NCBI GenBank assembly: GCA_001443365.1
Contig: LDXL01000001.1
Location: 1-64,000 of the forward strand
DNA length: 64,000 bases
Source of the DNA: Thaumarchaeota archaeon CSP1-1
GTDB lineage: Archaea; Thermoproteota; Nitrososphaeria; Nitrososphaerales; Nitrosopumilaceae
Reading direction: 5' to 3'
The first letter of the stretch is position 1. Each line of letters begins with the position of its first letter. This document shows positions 43,048 to 52,400 of this stretch, one piece after another. The notes beneath the pieces were generated by a model. The model ran no database searches, was not told the origin of the DNA, and saw only the letters and a list, made by a program, of their open reading frames with translations. The translations under genes were made by a program, and so were the position numbers.

Positions 43048-43101
43048 GATCGCTATTTTTTATAGTTGTAACATAGAGGGTATTGTCACTATATAGCAAT
43101 G
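43048..43101 (-). promoter_or_regulatory. Candidate operator before the secreted protein gene
   Basis: The plus strand carries attgtcactatatagcaatg at 43082-43101, 17 of 20 bases identical to the element before the DUF47 gene. A gatcgc box lies at 43048-43053, the reverse complement of the gcgatc boxes there. It lies about 45 bases upstream of the predicted TATA at about 43035-43043. Confidence 0.5.
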
Positions 43102-43195
43102 TAAAAAAATATTTGATACATATTTTACAAAATTACTTTACAATATGAAACTAGTAGTCTAGACTAGATAGTACATAATTGGAATTAAAATTGAA

Positions 43196-44203
43196 TTATA
43201 TTTCACATTTCATTTCAATGTCGCCATCAGGATCTTGACCAATGTTGCACGAGTCGTTATCGTCACCACCATCAATTATATCGACACCAAAGTTTCCTGT
43301 CATAGTGTCATCACCTGATTGCCCTTTGATGACATCGTTTCCATCTCCACCTGATAGGTTGTCAGCACCTTCGTTTCCAAAGATGATGTCATCACCATCT
43401 CCTCCAAAGATACAATCATTTCCTTTTGCTCCCATTACTATATCATCTCCTTCTTCAGCAAATATTAGATCTGCGACGTTAGTTCCAGACAAGATATCAT
43501 CCTCAGGACTTCCCATGATCATATTATAGTAAGAATATGGTTTACCACAAGCTTGGACATTGATTGTCTGTGTGGCGCGAATTGAGTTTCCAAATGAATC
43601 AACGGCAGTCCAAGTAACTACAGTTTTTCCTAGAGAAAATGAAAATGGTGCGTCGTTTGTTATACTAATTGTAGAATCAGCAAGATCAGATGCTGATGCA
43701 TCACCTACATTCACAGGGGTTTCAAGTGCCACAGCATCAATGATGATATCGTCTGGAAGTAATAATTCTGGAGGAGTTGTATCAATTACAGTTATTTTCT
43801 GAGTTGAGCTTGCATAGTTTCCTTGCTCATCAACGGCTGTCCAAGTTACTGTTGTTTCTCCCATTGAGAAGAATCTTGGAGCATCATTTGTTACAGTTAC
43901 AACCCCTACTGAATCAGATGCCAATGGGGGAACAAGTGAAATGATGTTTTCATCAGAAGATGTAGCCTCAATCTCAATATTTTTTAGGGTTTCAAGTGAA
44001 GGTGGAGTTGTATCAATTATTGTAATAGTTTGAGTGGTAGTGGCTGAATTTTCTGAAGAATCTATAGCAGTCCAGGTTACGATTGTCTCTCCTAGTGAAA
44101 ATGCATCAGGGGCATCATTAGTAATTGATGAAATCGATACCAAGTCTGAGGCTTGTGCTTGACCTAAATTGACGATATTATTTTGAGCACTAGAGGCCTC
44201 CAA
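43196..44203 (-). pseudogene. HYR/RTX C-terminal part of a frameshifted surface protein
   Basis: These 335 residues continue the large protein upstream. They hold the rest of one HYR repeat, two more (opening DTTPPSLETLKN and DTTPPELLLPDD), and an RTX-type calcium-binding region with G-G-x-G-x-D nonapeptides (GGDGDDIIFG, GGDGNDVIKG). The frame is open back to about 44260, where it meets the other frame. The apparent TTG start lies inside a HYR repeat and is not a natural start. Alone it has no signal peptide. Confidence 0.75.
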
Positions 44204-44244
44204 AATAATATCTTCGGGAGCTATGATGGATGGAGCAGTGGTGT

Positions 44245-47200
44245 CTACAACAGCAATTTGTTGTGCACCGGTGCAGTATTTCCAGATTCATCTGTTACAA
44301 CCCATGTTATTGTTGTTAAACCAAACGGAAATACCTTTGGTGCGTCATTTTCAACTGAAGATACACCGACAAGATCATCTGCATAAATTCCTCCAAAGTC
44401 AACAACATTTTGAGTTTCACTTGTTGCTTCAACTGTAATTATTTTAGGTACACTAACGGTAGGCGGAGTGGTATCTACTACATTTACTAATTGAATATCA
44501 GTTGATGAAAGTCCACCTAAATCAGTTGCAGTCCACGTTACAGTTGTTTTTCCAACAGGAAAAACCTCAGGGGCATCATTAGTAATTGAGCCTATTCCAA
44601 TATAGTCAGATGCAGTTACCTCTCCAAGTTCCACAATATTTTCTAATGAAGATGTTGCTTCAATCTGTACTGCTTCAGGTGCAGTAATTGATGGAGGAGT
44701 TGTATCAATAATTGATACTTTTTGGGTTGCAGTTGCAGAGTTTCCAGCAGTATCAATAGCAGTCCAAGTTACTAAATTATCACCAAGTGGAAATACATCA
44801 GGGGCATCATTAGTAATTGATATGACACCCACAATATCATTAGCGTTAGCAACTCCTATTGCAACAACATTAGAGGTTGGGTCTTGTCCTTCAAGTATTA
44901 CATCAGATGGCGGTTCAATCAAAGGAGCAGTAGTATCAATAATCGAAATTATTTGTTCAGCAGATGCAGTATTTCCATGCATATCTGTTGCAGTCCAGGT
45001 AATTATGGTGTCTCCAAGATAGAAAAGACTTGGTGCGTTATTGGTTAGCGAGTCTATTCCTATTACATCAGATACAGTGGCCTCGCCTATTACGATAGGC
45101 ATTCCTGAGGAAGTAGTGGCTTCAATAATTAGGTCTGAAGGAGGAGTAAGAGTTGGAGAAGTGGTATCGCTAATAGTTACAACCTGAGTATCTGTTGCAA
45201 TATTTCCAGATGTATCAACTCCAGTCCAAGTAACTGTGGTCATTCCTATTGGAAAAGAATCAGGAGCATCGTTTGCATAAGACTCTACACCAATAATATC
45301 ATAAACCCAAGGCAAATCTAAATCTACAATATTTGCGTCAGGATCAGTTGCTTCAAGTAAGATATCATTGGGCGCTCTAATTTGTGGAGAAGTTGTATCA
45401 ACTACTGTGACTGTTTGTTCTGCAGATACAGAATTACCAATTTTATCTGTTGCAGTCCATGTTACAACTGTTGTTCCAAATGGAAATGCGCTAGGGGAAT
45501 TATTTGTAATTGTAGAGATTCCCGTTACATCTTCAGCTGTTGCATTACCTAAGGCAACAATGTTGTTATCAACACTAGTAGCTTCAATTGTAATATCTTC
45601 TGGAATAATCAAAGTTGGAGAAGTTGTATCAATTACAGTTACTGATTGAGTTACAGTAGCAGAGTTACCAGCTGGATCTTGAACAAACCAAGTAACTATA
45701 GTTTCACCAAATGGGAAAACTTGTGGTGCATTATTTGAAATTATTACATTTTGTACATCTGTGACAAGTGGTGCTACAAGATCAATAACATTTTCATTTA
45801 ATGATGTAGCCTCAAAGATGATATCTGAAGGTGAAGAAAGCATCGGTACCGTTTTATCAACAACACTTACTAATTGTTGTCCACTTGCAACGTTTCCAGA
45901 TGAATCAGCTGCAGTCCAAGTGACAGTTGTATTTCCAATGCTAAAGAATTGGGGAGCATCATTTGTAATTGATATTATTTTTCCATTATCAATTACTGCT
46001 GCCTCTCCAAGATAGATATCATTTTTATCAAAACTTGTCGCCTCAACAATAATATCTTCTGGCACTAATATGGTAGGGGGTTTTGTGTCAACTACAATTA
46101 TTTTTTGTATTACACTAACAGAATTTGTTGCAACATCAGTTGCAGTCCAAGTAACTAAAGTTTCTCCTAGTGGAAAAACCTCAGGTGCATCATTTGTAAT
46201 TGATATGACACCAACAGCATCTGTAGCAATAGGAGATTCCAATTCGATTAGATTTGCTTCAGTGGTTTCTGCTTGAATAGTGATTTCTGGTAAAGCCGTG
46301 ATAGTTGGAGGTATAGTATCTACAACCCTAATTTCCTGTGTGGCTATACCCATATTTCCTGCACCATCAATTGCAGTCCAGATAATAGTAGTAGTTCCTA
46401 ATGGAAATTGTGCAGGCGCATTACTAGATAGTGATTTAATTCCACTTGCGTCTGTGGCCATTGCTTGTCCAACAGAAACAGGTGTAAGACCACCTGTGGC
46501 CTCAATAAACAAACCATTTGGTGGAGTAATGACTGGTTTTGTCAGATCTCCTGGGACTGGATTAACTGGGTTCAGTGTTTGGGTTTGTACTTCTGAGGTA
46601 GTTTTTTCTGTTGAGGAATATGTTTGAACAATACTAGATACTATTGGAGAGCCAAACTTTTGGATTCTGTGACCGTTTGAATCAACTACAAACAAGTAAC
46701 CATTTTTATCTAATGCAATATCTTTTGGCGTTTTAAATTGACCATTTGCAATTCCCATGCTTCCCCAACTAGTCAACGTTGTTCCTTCTTGTGATAATAG
46801 TAATATTCTGTTGTTGCCTGTGTCTACTGCGTAAAGATTACCAGAAGGATCAGTTACCATCCCTTGTGGCATAATTGAAAAACCTGCAAAGTTTGGTCCA
46901 AAGCTTTGGGAATAAACTCCCTTTGAATCAAATTTGAAAATTTTATTTTTTCCTGGATCAGAAATGAAAATATTTTCTTTATTGTCAATTGTAATACCTA
47001 TAGGGGAAACAAACTTGCCATCTCCAGTTCCACTTTCTCCAAATTCGGAAATAAATTCACCATTAGGGGTGAATTTTTGAATTCGTTGATTTCCTGTATC
47101 AACTACATAAATTTCTCCATCAGGACTAACTGCAATTCCGTTAGGAAGTAAAAATTGGCCTTGTTCTTTTCCTTCAGCACCCCACTTTGAAAGAAATTTT

Positions 47201-47577
47201 CCATTTAGATCAAATTTCTGAACATTATGTAATTGAGTGTCTACAACAAATACAGTTCCATTAAATACTGCAATTCCTGCTGGAGAGTGAAATTGTCCTG
47301 AGCCTGTGCCACTACTGCCCCAAGCTTTCAAGAATTCCCCATCATTGTTAAATTTTTGAACTCTCATATTCCCAAGATCAGTCACATACACATTTCCTAA
47401 ATCATCAATGGCTATATTTTGCGGAAATGAAAAAAATCCAGATTTACCAATTCCTGATTCTCCCCATGCTAAGATAAAGGGGTGGCTAGAACTAGTATTT
47501 GCCATGGCAAATGGCATAGGGATAGCTGTGCCAATAATCATAAAAATTACCACTAGTGATATTACTGCTCTCAACAA
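44245..47577 (-). CDS. Secreted NHL- and HYR-repeat protein, N-terminal part before a frameshift
   Basis: This 1110-residue reading frame has a signal peptide (residues 1-26), about six NHL-type propeller blades (residues about 30-320, repeated FSFPQNIAIDDLGNVYVTDLGN-type units), then ten complete HYR repeats of about 82 residues, each with DTTxP at the start and a W-T-A-x-D-x-x-G-N motif at the end. The eleventh repeat breaks after GNTAPV, with an out-of-frame HNKLLL ending. Joining to the 43196-44203 frame with one base restored gives 1460 codons plus stop. This suggests a giant Ca-dependent adhesin split by one indel. Confidence 0.85.
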   Translation of the reverse strand: MLRAVISLVVIFMIIGTAIPMPFAMANTSSSHPFILAWGESGIGKSGFFSFPQNIAIDDLGNVYVTDLGNMRVQKFNNDGEFLKAWGSSGTGSGQFHSPAGIAVFNGTVFVVDTQLHNVQKFDLNGKFLSKWGAEGKEQGQFLLPNGIAVSPDGEIYVVDTGNQRIQKFTPNGEFISEFGESGTGDGKFVSPIGITIDNKENIFISDPGKNKIFKFDSKGVYSQSFGPNFAGFSIMPQGMVTDPSGNLYAVDTGNNRILLLSQEGTTLTSWGSMGIANGQFKTPKDIALDKNGYLFVVDSNGHRIQKFGSPIVSSIVQTYSSTEKTTSEVQTQTLNPVNPVPGDLTKPVITPPNGLFIEATGGLTPVSVGQAMATDASGIKSLSSNAPAQFPLGTTTIIWTAIDGAGNMGIATQEIRVVDTIPPTITALPEITIQAETTEANLIELESPIATDAVGVISITNDAPEVFPLGETLVTWTATDVATNSVSVIQKIIVVDTKPPTILVPEDIIVEATSFDKNDIYLGEAAVIDNGKIISITNDAPQFFSIGNTTVTWTAADSSGNVASGQQLVSVVDKTVPMLSSPSDIIFEATSLNENVIDLVAPLVTDVQNVIISNNAPQVFPFGETIVTWFVQDPAGNSATVTQSVTVIDTTSPTLIIPEDITIEATSVDNNIVALGNATAEDVTGISTITNNSPSAFPFGTTVVTWTATDKIGNSVSAEQTVTVVDTTSPQIRAPNDILLEATDPDANIVDLDLPWVYDIIGVESYANDAPDSFPIGMTTVTWTGVDTSGNIATDTQVVTISDTTSPTLTPPSDLIIEATTSSGMPIVIGEATVSDVIGIDSLTNNAPSLFYLGDTIITWTATDMHGNTASAEQIISIIDTTAPLIEPPSDVILEGQDPTSNVVAIGVANANDIVGVISITNDAPDVFPLGDNLVTWTAIDTAGNSATATQKVSIIDTTPPSITAPEAVQIEATSSLENIVELGEVTASDYIGIGSITNDAPEVFPVGKTTVTWTATDLGGLSSTDIQLVNVVDTTPPTVSVPKIITVEATSETQNVVDFGGIYADDLVGVSSVENDAPKVFPFGLTTITWVVTDESGNTAPVHNKLLL

Positions 47578-47649
47578 TGAGGGAATTCCGATATCTGAAA
47601 AAGATCTCAGGAGTTAGGATTTGTTGTAGTTTTAGTCAATTTGGGTAAA

Positions 47650-48426
47650 TTAGAATGGCTTGTTTACCTCACGTGTAAAAACATAGCTAGCCAGGCCAAT
47701 CATAGCCACAACAAAGGCGGCAATAATTCCAATGCTTAGGAAGCTGTTTACTCCTTCATTTACCCCAGTCATCATACCTCGAACTAAAAGGACTGTATAG
47801 GTTACTGGATTGAGTCTAGCAGCTACTCCCAGCCATTCTGGTAATAGTTCCAATGGGAATAAAGCAGGACTGAGCATAAAGAGAGGCATACCAAGAAAAT
47901 TGATTATCCCCCAAAAGGTTTCTTGCGATTTTGCAGTAGCAGCTACCATTACTGAAATTCCAGAAAAACCCAACGAAAATAATATTACAATTGCCATGAT
48001 TGGTGCAATCAAGAGAGGATTAGGAAAGCTTACGCCAATTGCAAGTGCAATTCCTAGGATAAGTGTTGCTTGAAGTGCGGCAATTAATGATATTGCAAGC
48101 ATTTTTCCTAGTGCTATAGAAGACCTTGAAATTGGGGAGGTCAAAGCTTTATTCATAAATCCATACCGTCTATCCCACAATGTGTTAACACCACCGAAAA
48201 TACTTGTGAAAATTGCAGTTAGTATTATAACACCAGGTGTCATAAATTCAATATACTCTCCTTCAAATCCAACTGATTGAATTAACGGTTGTGTACCTGC
48301 AAAGGTGTTACCAATTACTATAATCCATACAGCAGGTTGAATTAATCTAATTAATACACCACTTCTTGATTTGCGATATCTTTTCATTTCTCGCCAAAAG
48401 ATTGTGTAAGTATCAGATGCAATCAT
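47650..48426 (-). CDS. ABC-2 type exporter permease
   Basis: This 258-residue membrane protein has six hydrophobic segments in the ABC-2 permease arrangement (IYTIFWREMKRYRKSRSGVLIRLIQP at the start and a final VVAMIGLASYVFTREVNKPF). The segment RYGFMNKALTSPISRSSIALGKMLA is characteristic of the drug/polysaccharide exporter permeases. It follows the ATPase with a 4-base overlap and forms one transporter with it. The cargo is unknown. Confidence 0.9.
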   Translation of the reverse strand: MIASDTYTIFWREMKRYRKSRSGVLIRLIQPAVWIIVIGNTFAGTQPLIQSVGFEGEYIEFMTPGVIILTAIFTSIFGGVNTLWDRRYGFMNKALTSPISRSSIALGKMLAISLIAALQATLILGIALAIGVSFPNPLLIAPIMAIVILFSLGFSGISVMVAATAKSQETFWGIINFLGMPLFMLSPALFPLELLPEWLGVAARLNPVTYTVLLVRGMMTGVNEGVNSFLSIGIIAAFVVAMIGLASYVFTREVNKPF

Positions 48427-49445
48427 GCTCTTAACCTCTTCATTTTTGCATGTTCTATTCTTTTGTTGAAATTTTCTGTCTCATCTCTAAGTTCGCGTCC
48501 AGTGTAGGAGATAAAAACATCATCAAGAGTTGGTTGAGTAAGTGAGATAGAATTTATTTTTATTCCAAAACTTGATGATAGTTGAAAAATTATAGGAATT
48601 ACTTCTGTTCCTTTTGATGAAAATACAGTAATTCCTTCTCCATTAGTTGTAATGTCCTTAACGTATTCAATTTCCTTAATTTTTGAAATTAGATTAGATT
48701 TTTTTTCCCCATTGTTACTGATTGTAAATGTAATAACTTCGTTGCCCAATGCATTTTTCATAGTTTGAGGGGAATCAATTGCTTGAATTTGTCCATAATC
48801 TATTATCCCAATTCTGTCACATAGATTATCTGCTTCTTCCATGTAGTGAGTACTCAAAAAAATCGACATTCCAAATTTTTCATGGATCTTTTTAAGATAC
48901 TCCCAAATTTTCCGTCTAGTTTGAATATCTAGTCCAACAGTTGGCTCATCTAGAAACAAGACTTTGGGTTGATGTAATAGGCCTCCAGCAAGATCAAGTC
49001 TTTTTCGCATTCCACCAGAATAAGTAATTACAGGCTCGTTTTGCTTATCAGTAAGTTCAATTAATTCTAAGATTTCATCGATTCTCTTTTTGACAAGATT
49101 TTTTGGTATATGGTTTAACCTTGCTTGTAAGATTAGATTTTCTCTACCAGTAAGATACTCGTCAACAGAGATTTCCTGTTGAACATATCCAATGTTTTGT
49201 CGTACTTGTTTGGCTTGAGATACTACGTCATAACCTGCAACCAATGCTTTTCCCGAAGTAGGTTTTAGGAGTGTAGTAAGAATCATCATAGTAGTGCTTT
49301 TGCCTGCACCATTTGGTCCCAAAAATCCGAATATCTCTCCCTCTTTAACTTCAAGTGAAATGTTTTCTACAGCCTTTATTTTCCCAAATTCCTTTGAGAG
49401 TGAGTTTATCTCAATTGCATTCAATAATTGAAATCCTATATGCAA
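48423..49445 (-). CDS. ABC transporter ATP-binding protein (drug-export type)
   Basis: This 340-residue ATPase has Walker A GPNGAGKSTTM, signature SGGMRKRLDLAGGL, Walker B VLFLDEPTVGLD and switch His in FLSTHYMEEAD. The C-terminal extension of about 90 residues (DDVFISYTGRELRDETENF at its end) is typical of DrrA-type exporters. It partners with the following ABC-2 permease. The start is uncertain: ATG 49445 gives an unusual MHIGFQL leader, and a TTG nine residues later (LNAIEINSLSKEFG) may be used. Confidence 0.9.
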   Translation of the reverse strand: MHIGFQLLNAIEINSLSKEFGKIKAVENISLEVKEGEIFGFLGPNGAGKSTTMMILTTLLKPTSGKALVAGYDVVSQAKQVRQNIGYVQQEISVDEYLTGRENLILQARLNHIPKNLVKKRIDEILELIELTDKQNEPVITYSGGMRKRLDLAGGLLHQPKVLFLDEPTVGLDIQTRRKIWEYLKKIHEKFGMSIFLSTHYMEEADNLCDRIGIIDYGQIQAIDSPQTMKNALGNEVITFTISNNGEKKSNLISKIKEIEYVKDITTNGEGITVFSSKGTEVIPIIFQLSSSFGIKINSISLTQPTLDDVFISYTGRELRDETENFNKRIEHAKMKRLRA

Positions 49446-49543
49446 TTATAAATTGCTAACACCCACAAACTCAAATTTTTAGGCGATTTTGAATAGTTGG
49501 ATTGTGATCTCCAAAAAATATTTTACTAAATTATTTTTTTTCT

Positions 49544-49648
49544 ATGAAGGGTCTTTGTCAGGATTGTTATTCTGTAAGTGTTGAAATCCTTCTAAATGAT
49601 GAAAAATCTATCTGTCAAATTAATGAAATAAAAAAAAATCAAAATTAA
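49544..49648 (+). CDS. Small CxxC protein (34 aa)
   Basis: ATG 49544 opens a 34-codon frame encoding MKGLCQDCYSVSVEILLNDE and a further cysteine (SICQIN) before a lysine-rich end. The CxxC pair and third Cys suggest a small metal-binding protein. It lies in the otherwise empty 210-base gap between the ABC ATPase and the PRC-barrel gene. The evidence is its open frame and composition only. Confidence 0.4.
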   Translation: MKGLCQDCYSVSVEILLNDEKSICQINEIKKNQN

Positions 49649-49656
49649 TCGGGTTT

Positions 49657-50109
49657 TTAATCTAATTTTTTGTATTGATCTTTTGTCATTTTTAGGATGA
49701 CCTTTTCCCCTATTCCCCAAATTTCAGATTTGGATAGAATCTTTGAATGCATCAGTCCATCAGTAATCTCAATTGATTCTAATTCTTTTGTGTCTGGATT
49801 TCTATGTAGTCTTTTAACTTTACCAATTTTATGGCCATCAATATCGACAACTTGAGAATCTGCTCTTACTGGTGGGATATTTAGTAATAGTGATTCTTTT
49901 GTGAATTTGTCAATGTAATCATTTGTCAAATAGTAGTTTTTACGAAAACCTTCATGGATAGTTACTCCAGATACTGTAAGAGTTTCTGAATTGATGTGAA
50001 TGTGTTTAACCTTTCCATATTGGATACCTTCTCTATCTACTACCTTTTTTCCTGTAAATTTATCAGCTGTAGTTAGATTTTGCGGTATTTCTTCGAGTTT
50101 GGTTGACAT
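49657..50109 (-). CDS. Double PRC-barrel domain protein
   Basis: This 150-residue protein has two PRC-barrel-like halves: TGKKVVDREGIQYGKVKHIHI and then DSQVVDIDGHKIGKVKRLHR, each starting with an exposed strand and a G-x-V turn. PRC barrels serve as small adaptor or RNA/protein-binding modules in many archaeal proteins. It is divergent from the 50197 gene, about 90 bases away. The specific role is unknown. Confidence 0.78.
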   Translation of the reverse strand: MSTKLEEIPQNLTTADKFTGKKVVDREGIQYGKVKHIHINSETLTVSGVTIHEGFRKNYYLTNDYIDKFTKESLLLNIPPVRADSQVVDIDGHKIGKVKRLHRNPDTKELESIEITDGLMHSKILSKSEIWGIGEKVILKMTKDQYKKLD

Positions 50110-50196
50110 GCGGGTAAATGATGAGGTTTCCTTATGGCATCAGATATCAGAATTTCCTATCAAATAGGTTAAATTCCTTGACTATAGAATTTACTC

Positions 50197-50517
50197 GTGA
50201 AATACAAGAATAATCAAGTCTTCAAAGCCATACTTACTACCAAAGGACGAAAAACTGGCAGAGAACATTCTGTGTGGCTTCGTGCCGTATTATATGAGGA
50301 TAAGATTTACTTTTCTCGTCACAAGCTCGATGGTGACTGGCTAAAAAATGCCGTTTCTAATCCAGACGTTAAAGTAGGGTTTGATGATTCGAGTTTTTCA
50401 GGTAGGGCAACTTTAGTATCCGATAAGCACCTAGCAGAAAAAATTTCTGAACTAAAATATCCAGGAGAAGAACGTGCAAAGGAAAATAGAATTGTTCTTG
50501 AAGTAATGTTAAACTAG
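50197..50517 (+). CDS. Deazaflavin-dependent nitroreductase-family (DUF385-like) protein
   Basis: This 106-residue protein has the split-barrel pattern FKAILTTKGRKTGREHSVWLRAVLYEDKIYF, including the T-x-x-G-R-K-T-G-x-x-[HR] phosphate-binding loop of F420-dependent Ddn-like reductases. A WLKNAVSNPDVKV follows as in the family. Ammonia-oxidising archaea are known to make F420, so that cofactor is plausible (inference). It is smaller than the mycobacterial members. It has a GTG start. It ends 1 base from a convergent surface-protein gene. Confidence 0.8.
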   Translation: MKYKNNQVFKAILTTKGRKTGREHSVWLRAVLYEDKIYFSRHKLDGDWLKNAVSNPDVKVGFDDSSFSGRATLVSDKHLAEKISELKYPGEERAKENRIVLEVMLN

Positions 50518-50518
50518 A

Positions 50519-52255
50519 TTATTCCGGACAACCGTCTTCATCGTTGACGCCATCAAAGTCTTCTTGTTCTGATGGACATGAATCAAAGTCATTTGCAATA
50601 CCATCTAGGTCATCATCATGTTTGTATCTTGATTGTTCAGGGTTATTATCTGGACAGCCATCTGTATCATTATACTTGTTCCATGTTTCAGGCTCCAGTG
50701 GACATGAATCAACATTGTTTGGAATTCCATCCCCATCAGAATCAGATGCTCTTCCTTCAAAGCTAGATGCAGAATCTGGGCAGCCGTCCCAATCATAAAA
50801 CCTGTTAAATGTTTCAGGAGAGTCTGGGCAAACATCGCTTACATCTGGAATTCCATCACCATCTGCATCTGGTAATTTTACTGTAGAATCAGGGCAACCG
50901 TCATCATCAAGAAAACCATTGAAAATTTCTGGCTCCAACGGACAAGCATCGATTGGATCTGCAAGACCATCGTTATCAGAATCTATCACTACAGCGGATT
51001 CAGATATAGAATCAGGACAACCATCTTCATCTAAGTATCTATTGTAAGTTTCAGATTGCAATGGACAAGCATCTATTGCATCAGGTAAACCATCACGATC
51101 AGTGTCTCTTAATGGAATGTAATCATCAGGACATCCATCAGTATCTAAAATTCCATTAAATGTTTCAGGGATTGTGGGACAATTATCTTTTGTATCTGGT
51201 AATCCATCACCGTCAGAATCAAATGTTGGCCTGTCAGTAGTTATTCCGTCAGGACAGCCATCTGTATCATCAATCATATTGTAAGTTTCAGGGTCTAAAG
51301 GACATGCATCAAGTGTATCAAAAATCCCATCTAAATCGGCATCAATTGCGTGCGTATAAGGAGCGATATCAGGACATCCGTCGGTGTCTTCAAATTTATT
51401 CCAAGTTTCTGGTTCATTTGGACAAGAGTCTTCACTGTTTAGAATTCCATCTTTATCAGAGTCTTGCAAGTTAGGAAAACTAGGAATTGCATCTGGACAG
51501 CCATCAATATCATAATAGTTGTTATGTGTTTCTTTAAGGGTTGGACAATAATCCAAGTCATCTGGTACACCATCACCGTCTGCATCTGGGAATTTTGCTA
51601 AAGAGTCAGGACAACCATCGTCATCTTGAAATCCATTAAACGTTTCTGCTTCCAATGGACAAGCATCGATTGTATCTGCAAGACCATCGTTATCAGAATC
51701 TATCACTACAGCGGATTCAGATATAGAATCAGGACAACCATCTTCATCTAAGTATCTATTGTAAGTTTCAGATTGCAATGGACAAGCATCTATTGCATCA
51801 GGTAAACCATCACGATCAGTGTCTCTTAATGGAATGTAATCATCAGGACATCCATCAGTATCTAAAATTCCATTAAATGTTTCAGGGATTGTGGGACAAT
51901 TATCAGCATTATCTGTAAAGCCATCACCGTCACTATCAGGGGTTCCTCTTTCTGCCTCGTCAGGGGAAATATCAGGACAACCATCATCGTCTTGATATTT
52001 GTTATAATTTTCACGAAGGTCTGGGCATTTGTCAATATGATCCTCTATACCATCAAAGTCTTCATCATACCACGGGACAAAATTCGATGGACATCCATCA
52101 ATTGTTCCTTGATAATCTTCCTGAAGTTTTGGACAAGAGTCTTCGTCATCAGGAACTCCATCTCTATCAAAGTCTGTAGCTGAAAAACTAGCAATAGGGG
52201 AAGACACGAATAGTATCAAAAATAGCAAAGATATTGTAAATATTCCTCGATACAA
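50519..52255 (-). CDS. Thrombospondin type 3 repeat surface protein
   Basis: This 578-residue secreted protein (signal peptide at residues 1-26, GIFTISLLFLILFVSSPIAS) consists almost entirely of about fourteen thrombospondin type 3-like calcium repeats. Each has a D-x-D-x-D-G core and a conserved E-T-x-N...D-x-D-G-C-P-D unit of roughly 40 residues. The repeats should bind many Ca ions and the cysteines probably form intra-repeat disulphides. Two blocks of 247 bases inside the gene are almost identical, signs of recent duplication or conversion. A paralogue lies directly upstream at 52401. Confidence 0.9.
   Translation of the reverse strand: MYRGIFTISLLFLILFVSSPIASFSATDFDRDGVPDDEDSCPKLQEDYQGTIDGCPSNFVPWYDEDFDGIEDHIDKCPDLRENYNKYQDDDGCPDISPDEAERGTPDSDGDGFTDNADNCPTIPETFNGILDTDGCPDDYIPLRDTDRDGLPDAIDACPLQSETYNRYLDEDGCPDSISESAVVIDSDNDGLADTIDACPLEAETFNGFQDDDGCPDSLAKFPDADGDGVPDDLDYCPTLKETHNNYYDIDGCPDAIPSFPNLQDSDKDGILNSEDSCPNEPETWNKFEDTDGCPDIAPYTHAIDADLDGIFDTLDACPLDPETYNMIDDTDGCPDGITTDRPTFDSDGDGLPDTKDNCPTIPETFNGILDTDGCPDDYIPLRDTDRDGLPDAIDACPLQSETYNRYLDEDGCPDSISESAVVIDSDNDGLADPIDACPLEPEIFNGFLDDDGCPDSTVKLPDADGDGIPDVSDVCPDSPETFNRFYDWDGCPDSASSFEGRASDSDGDGIPNNVDSCPLEPETWNKYNDTDGCPDNNPEQSRYKHDDDLDGIANDFDSCPSEQEDFDGVNDEDGCPE
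50941..51904 (-). repeat. Two near-identical 247-base blocks within the TSP3 gene
   Basis: The block at 50941-51187 recurs at 51658-51904, exactly 717 bases away, with one visible mismatch near its start. The flanks diverge at once. The phase is in frame (717 = 3 x 239), so the reading frame is kept. It covers the units that read DSDNDGLADxIDACPLE and DGCPDSISES. Confidence 0.8.
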
Positions 52256-52400
52256 CTTATAGTATGGCAGATTTTTTTGGTTTTTAACCGTTACTCTTCT
52301 TGCCTTTTGAGGTAACTAGCAAATCTAGACGACATATTCTAGGTTTGAATACTATAGTAAAGTGGGAAAAACAGAGAAAATTATATCAAGGTTTGGAGCG

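Noticed and set aside
43242-46627. Many plus-strand frames of 67-115 codons opposite the HYR-repeat protein
   Set aside because: They are periodic shadows of the repeats on the other strand.
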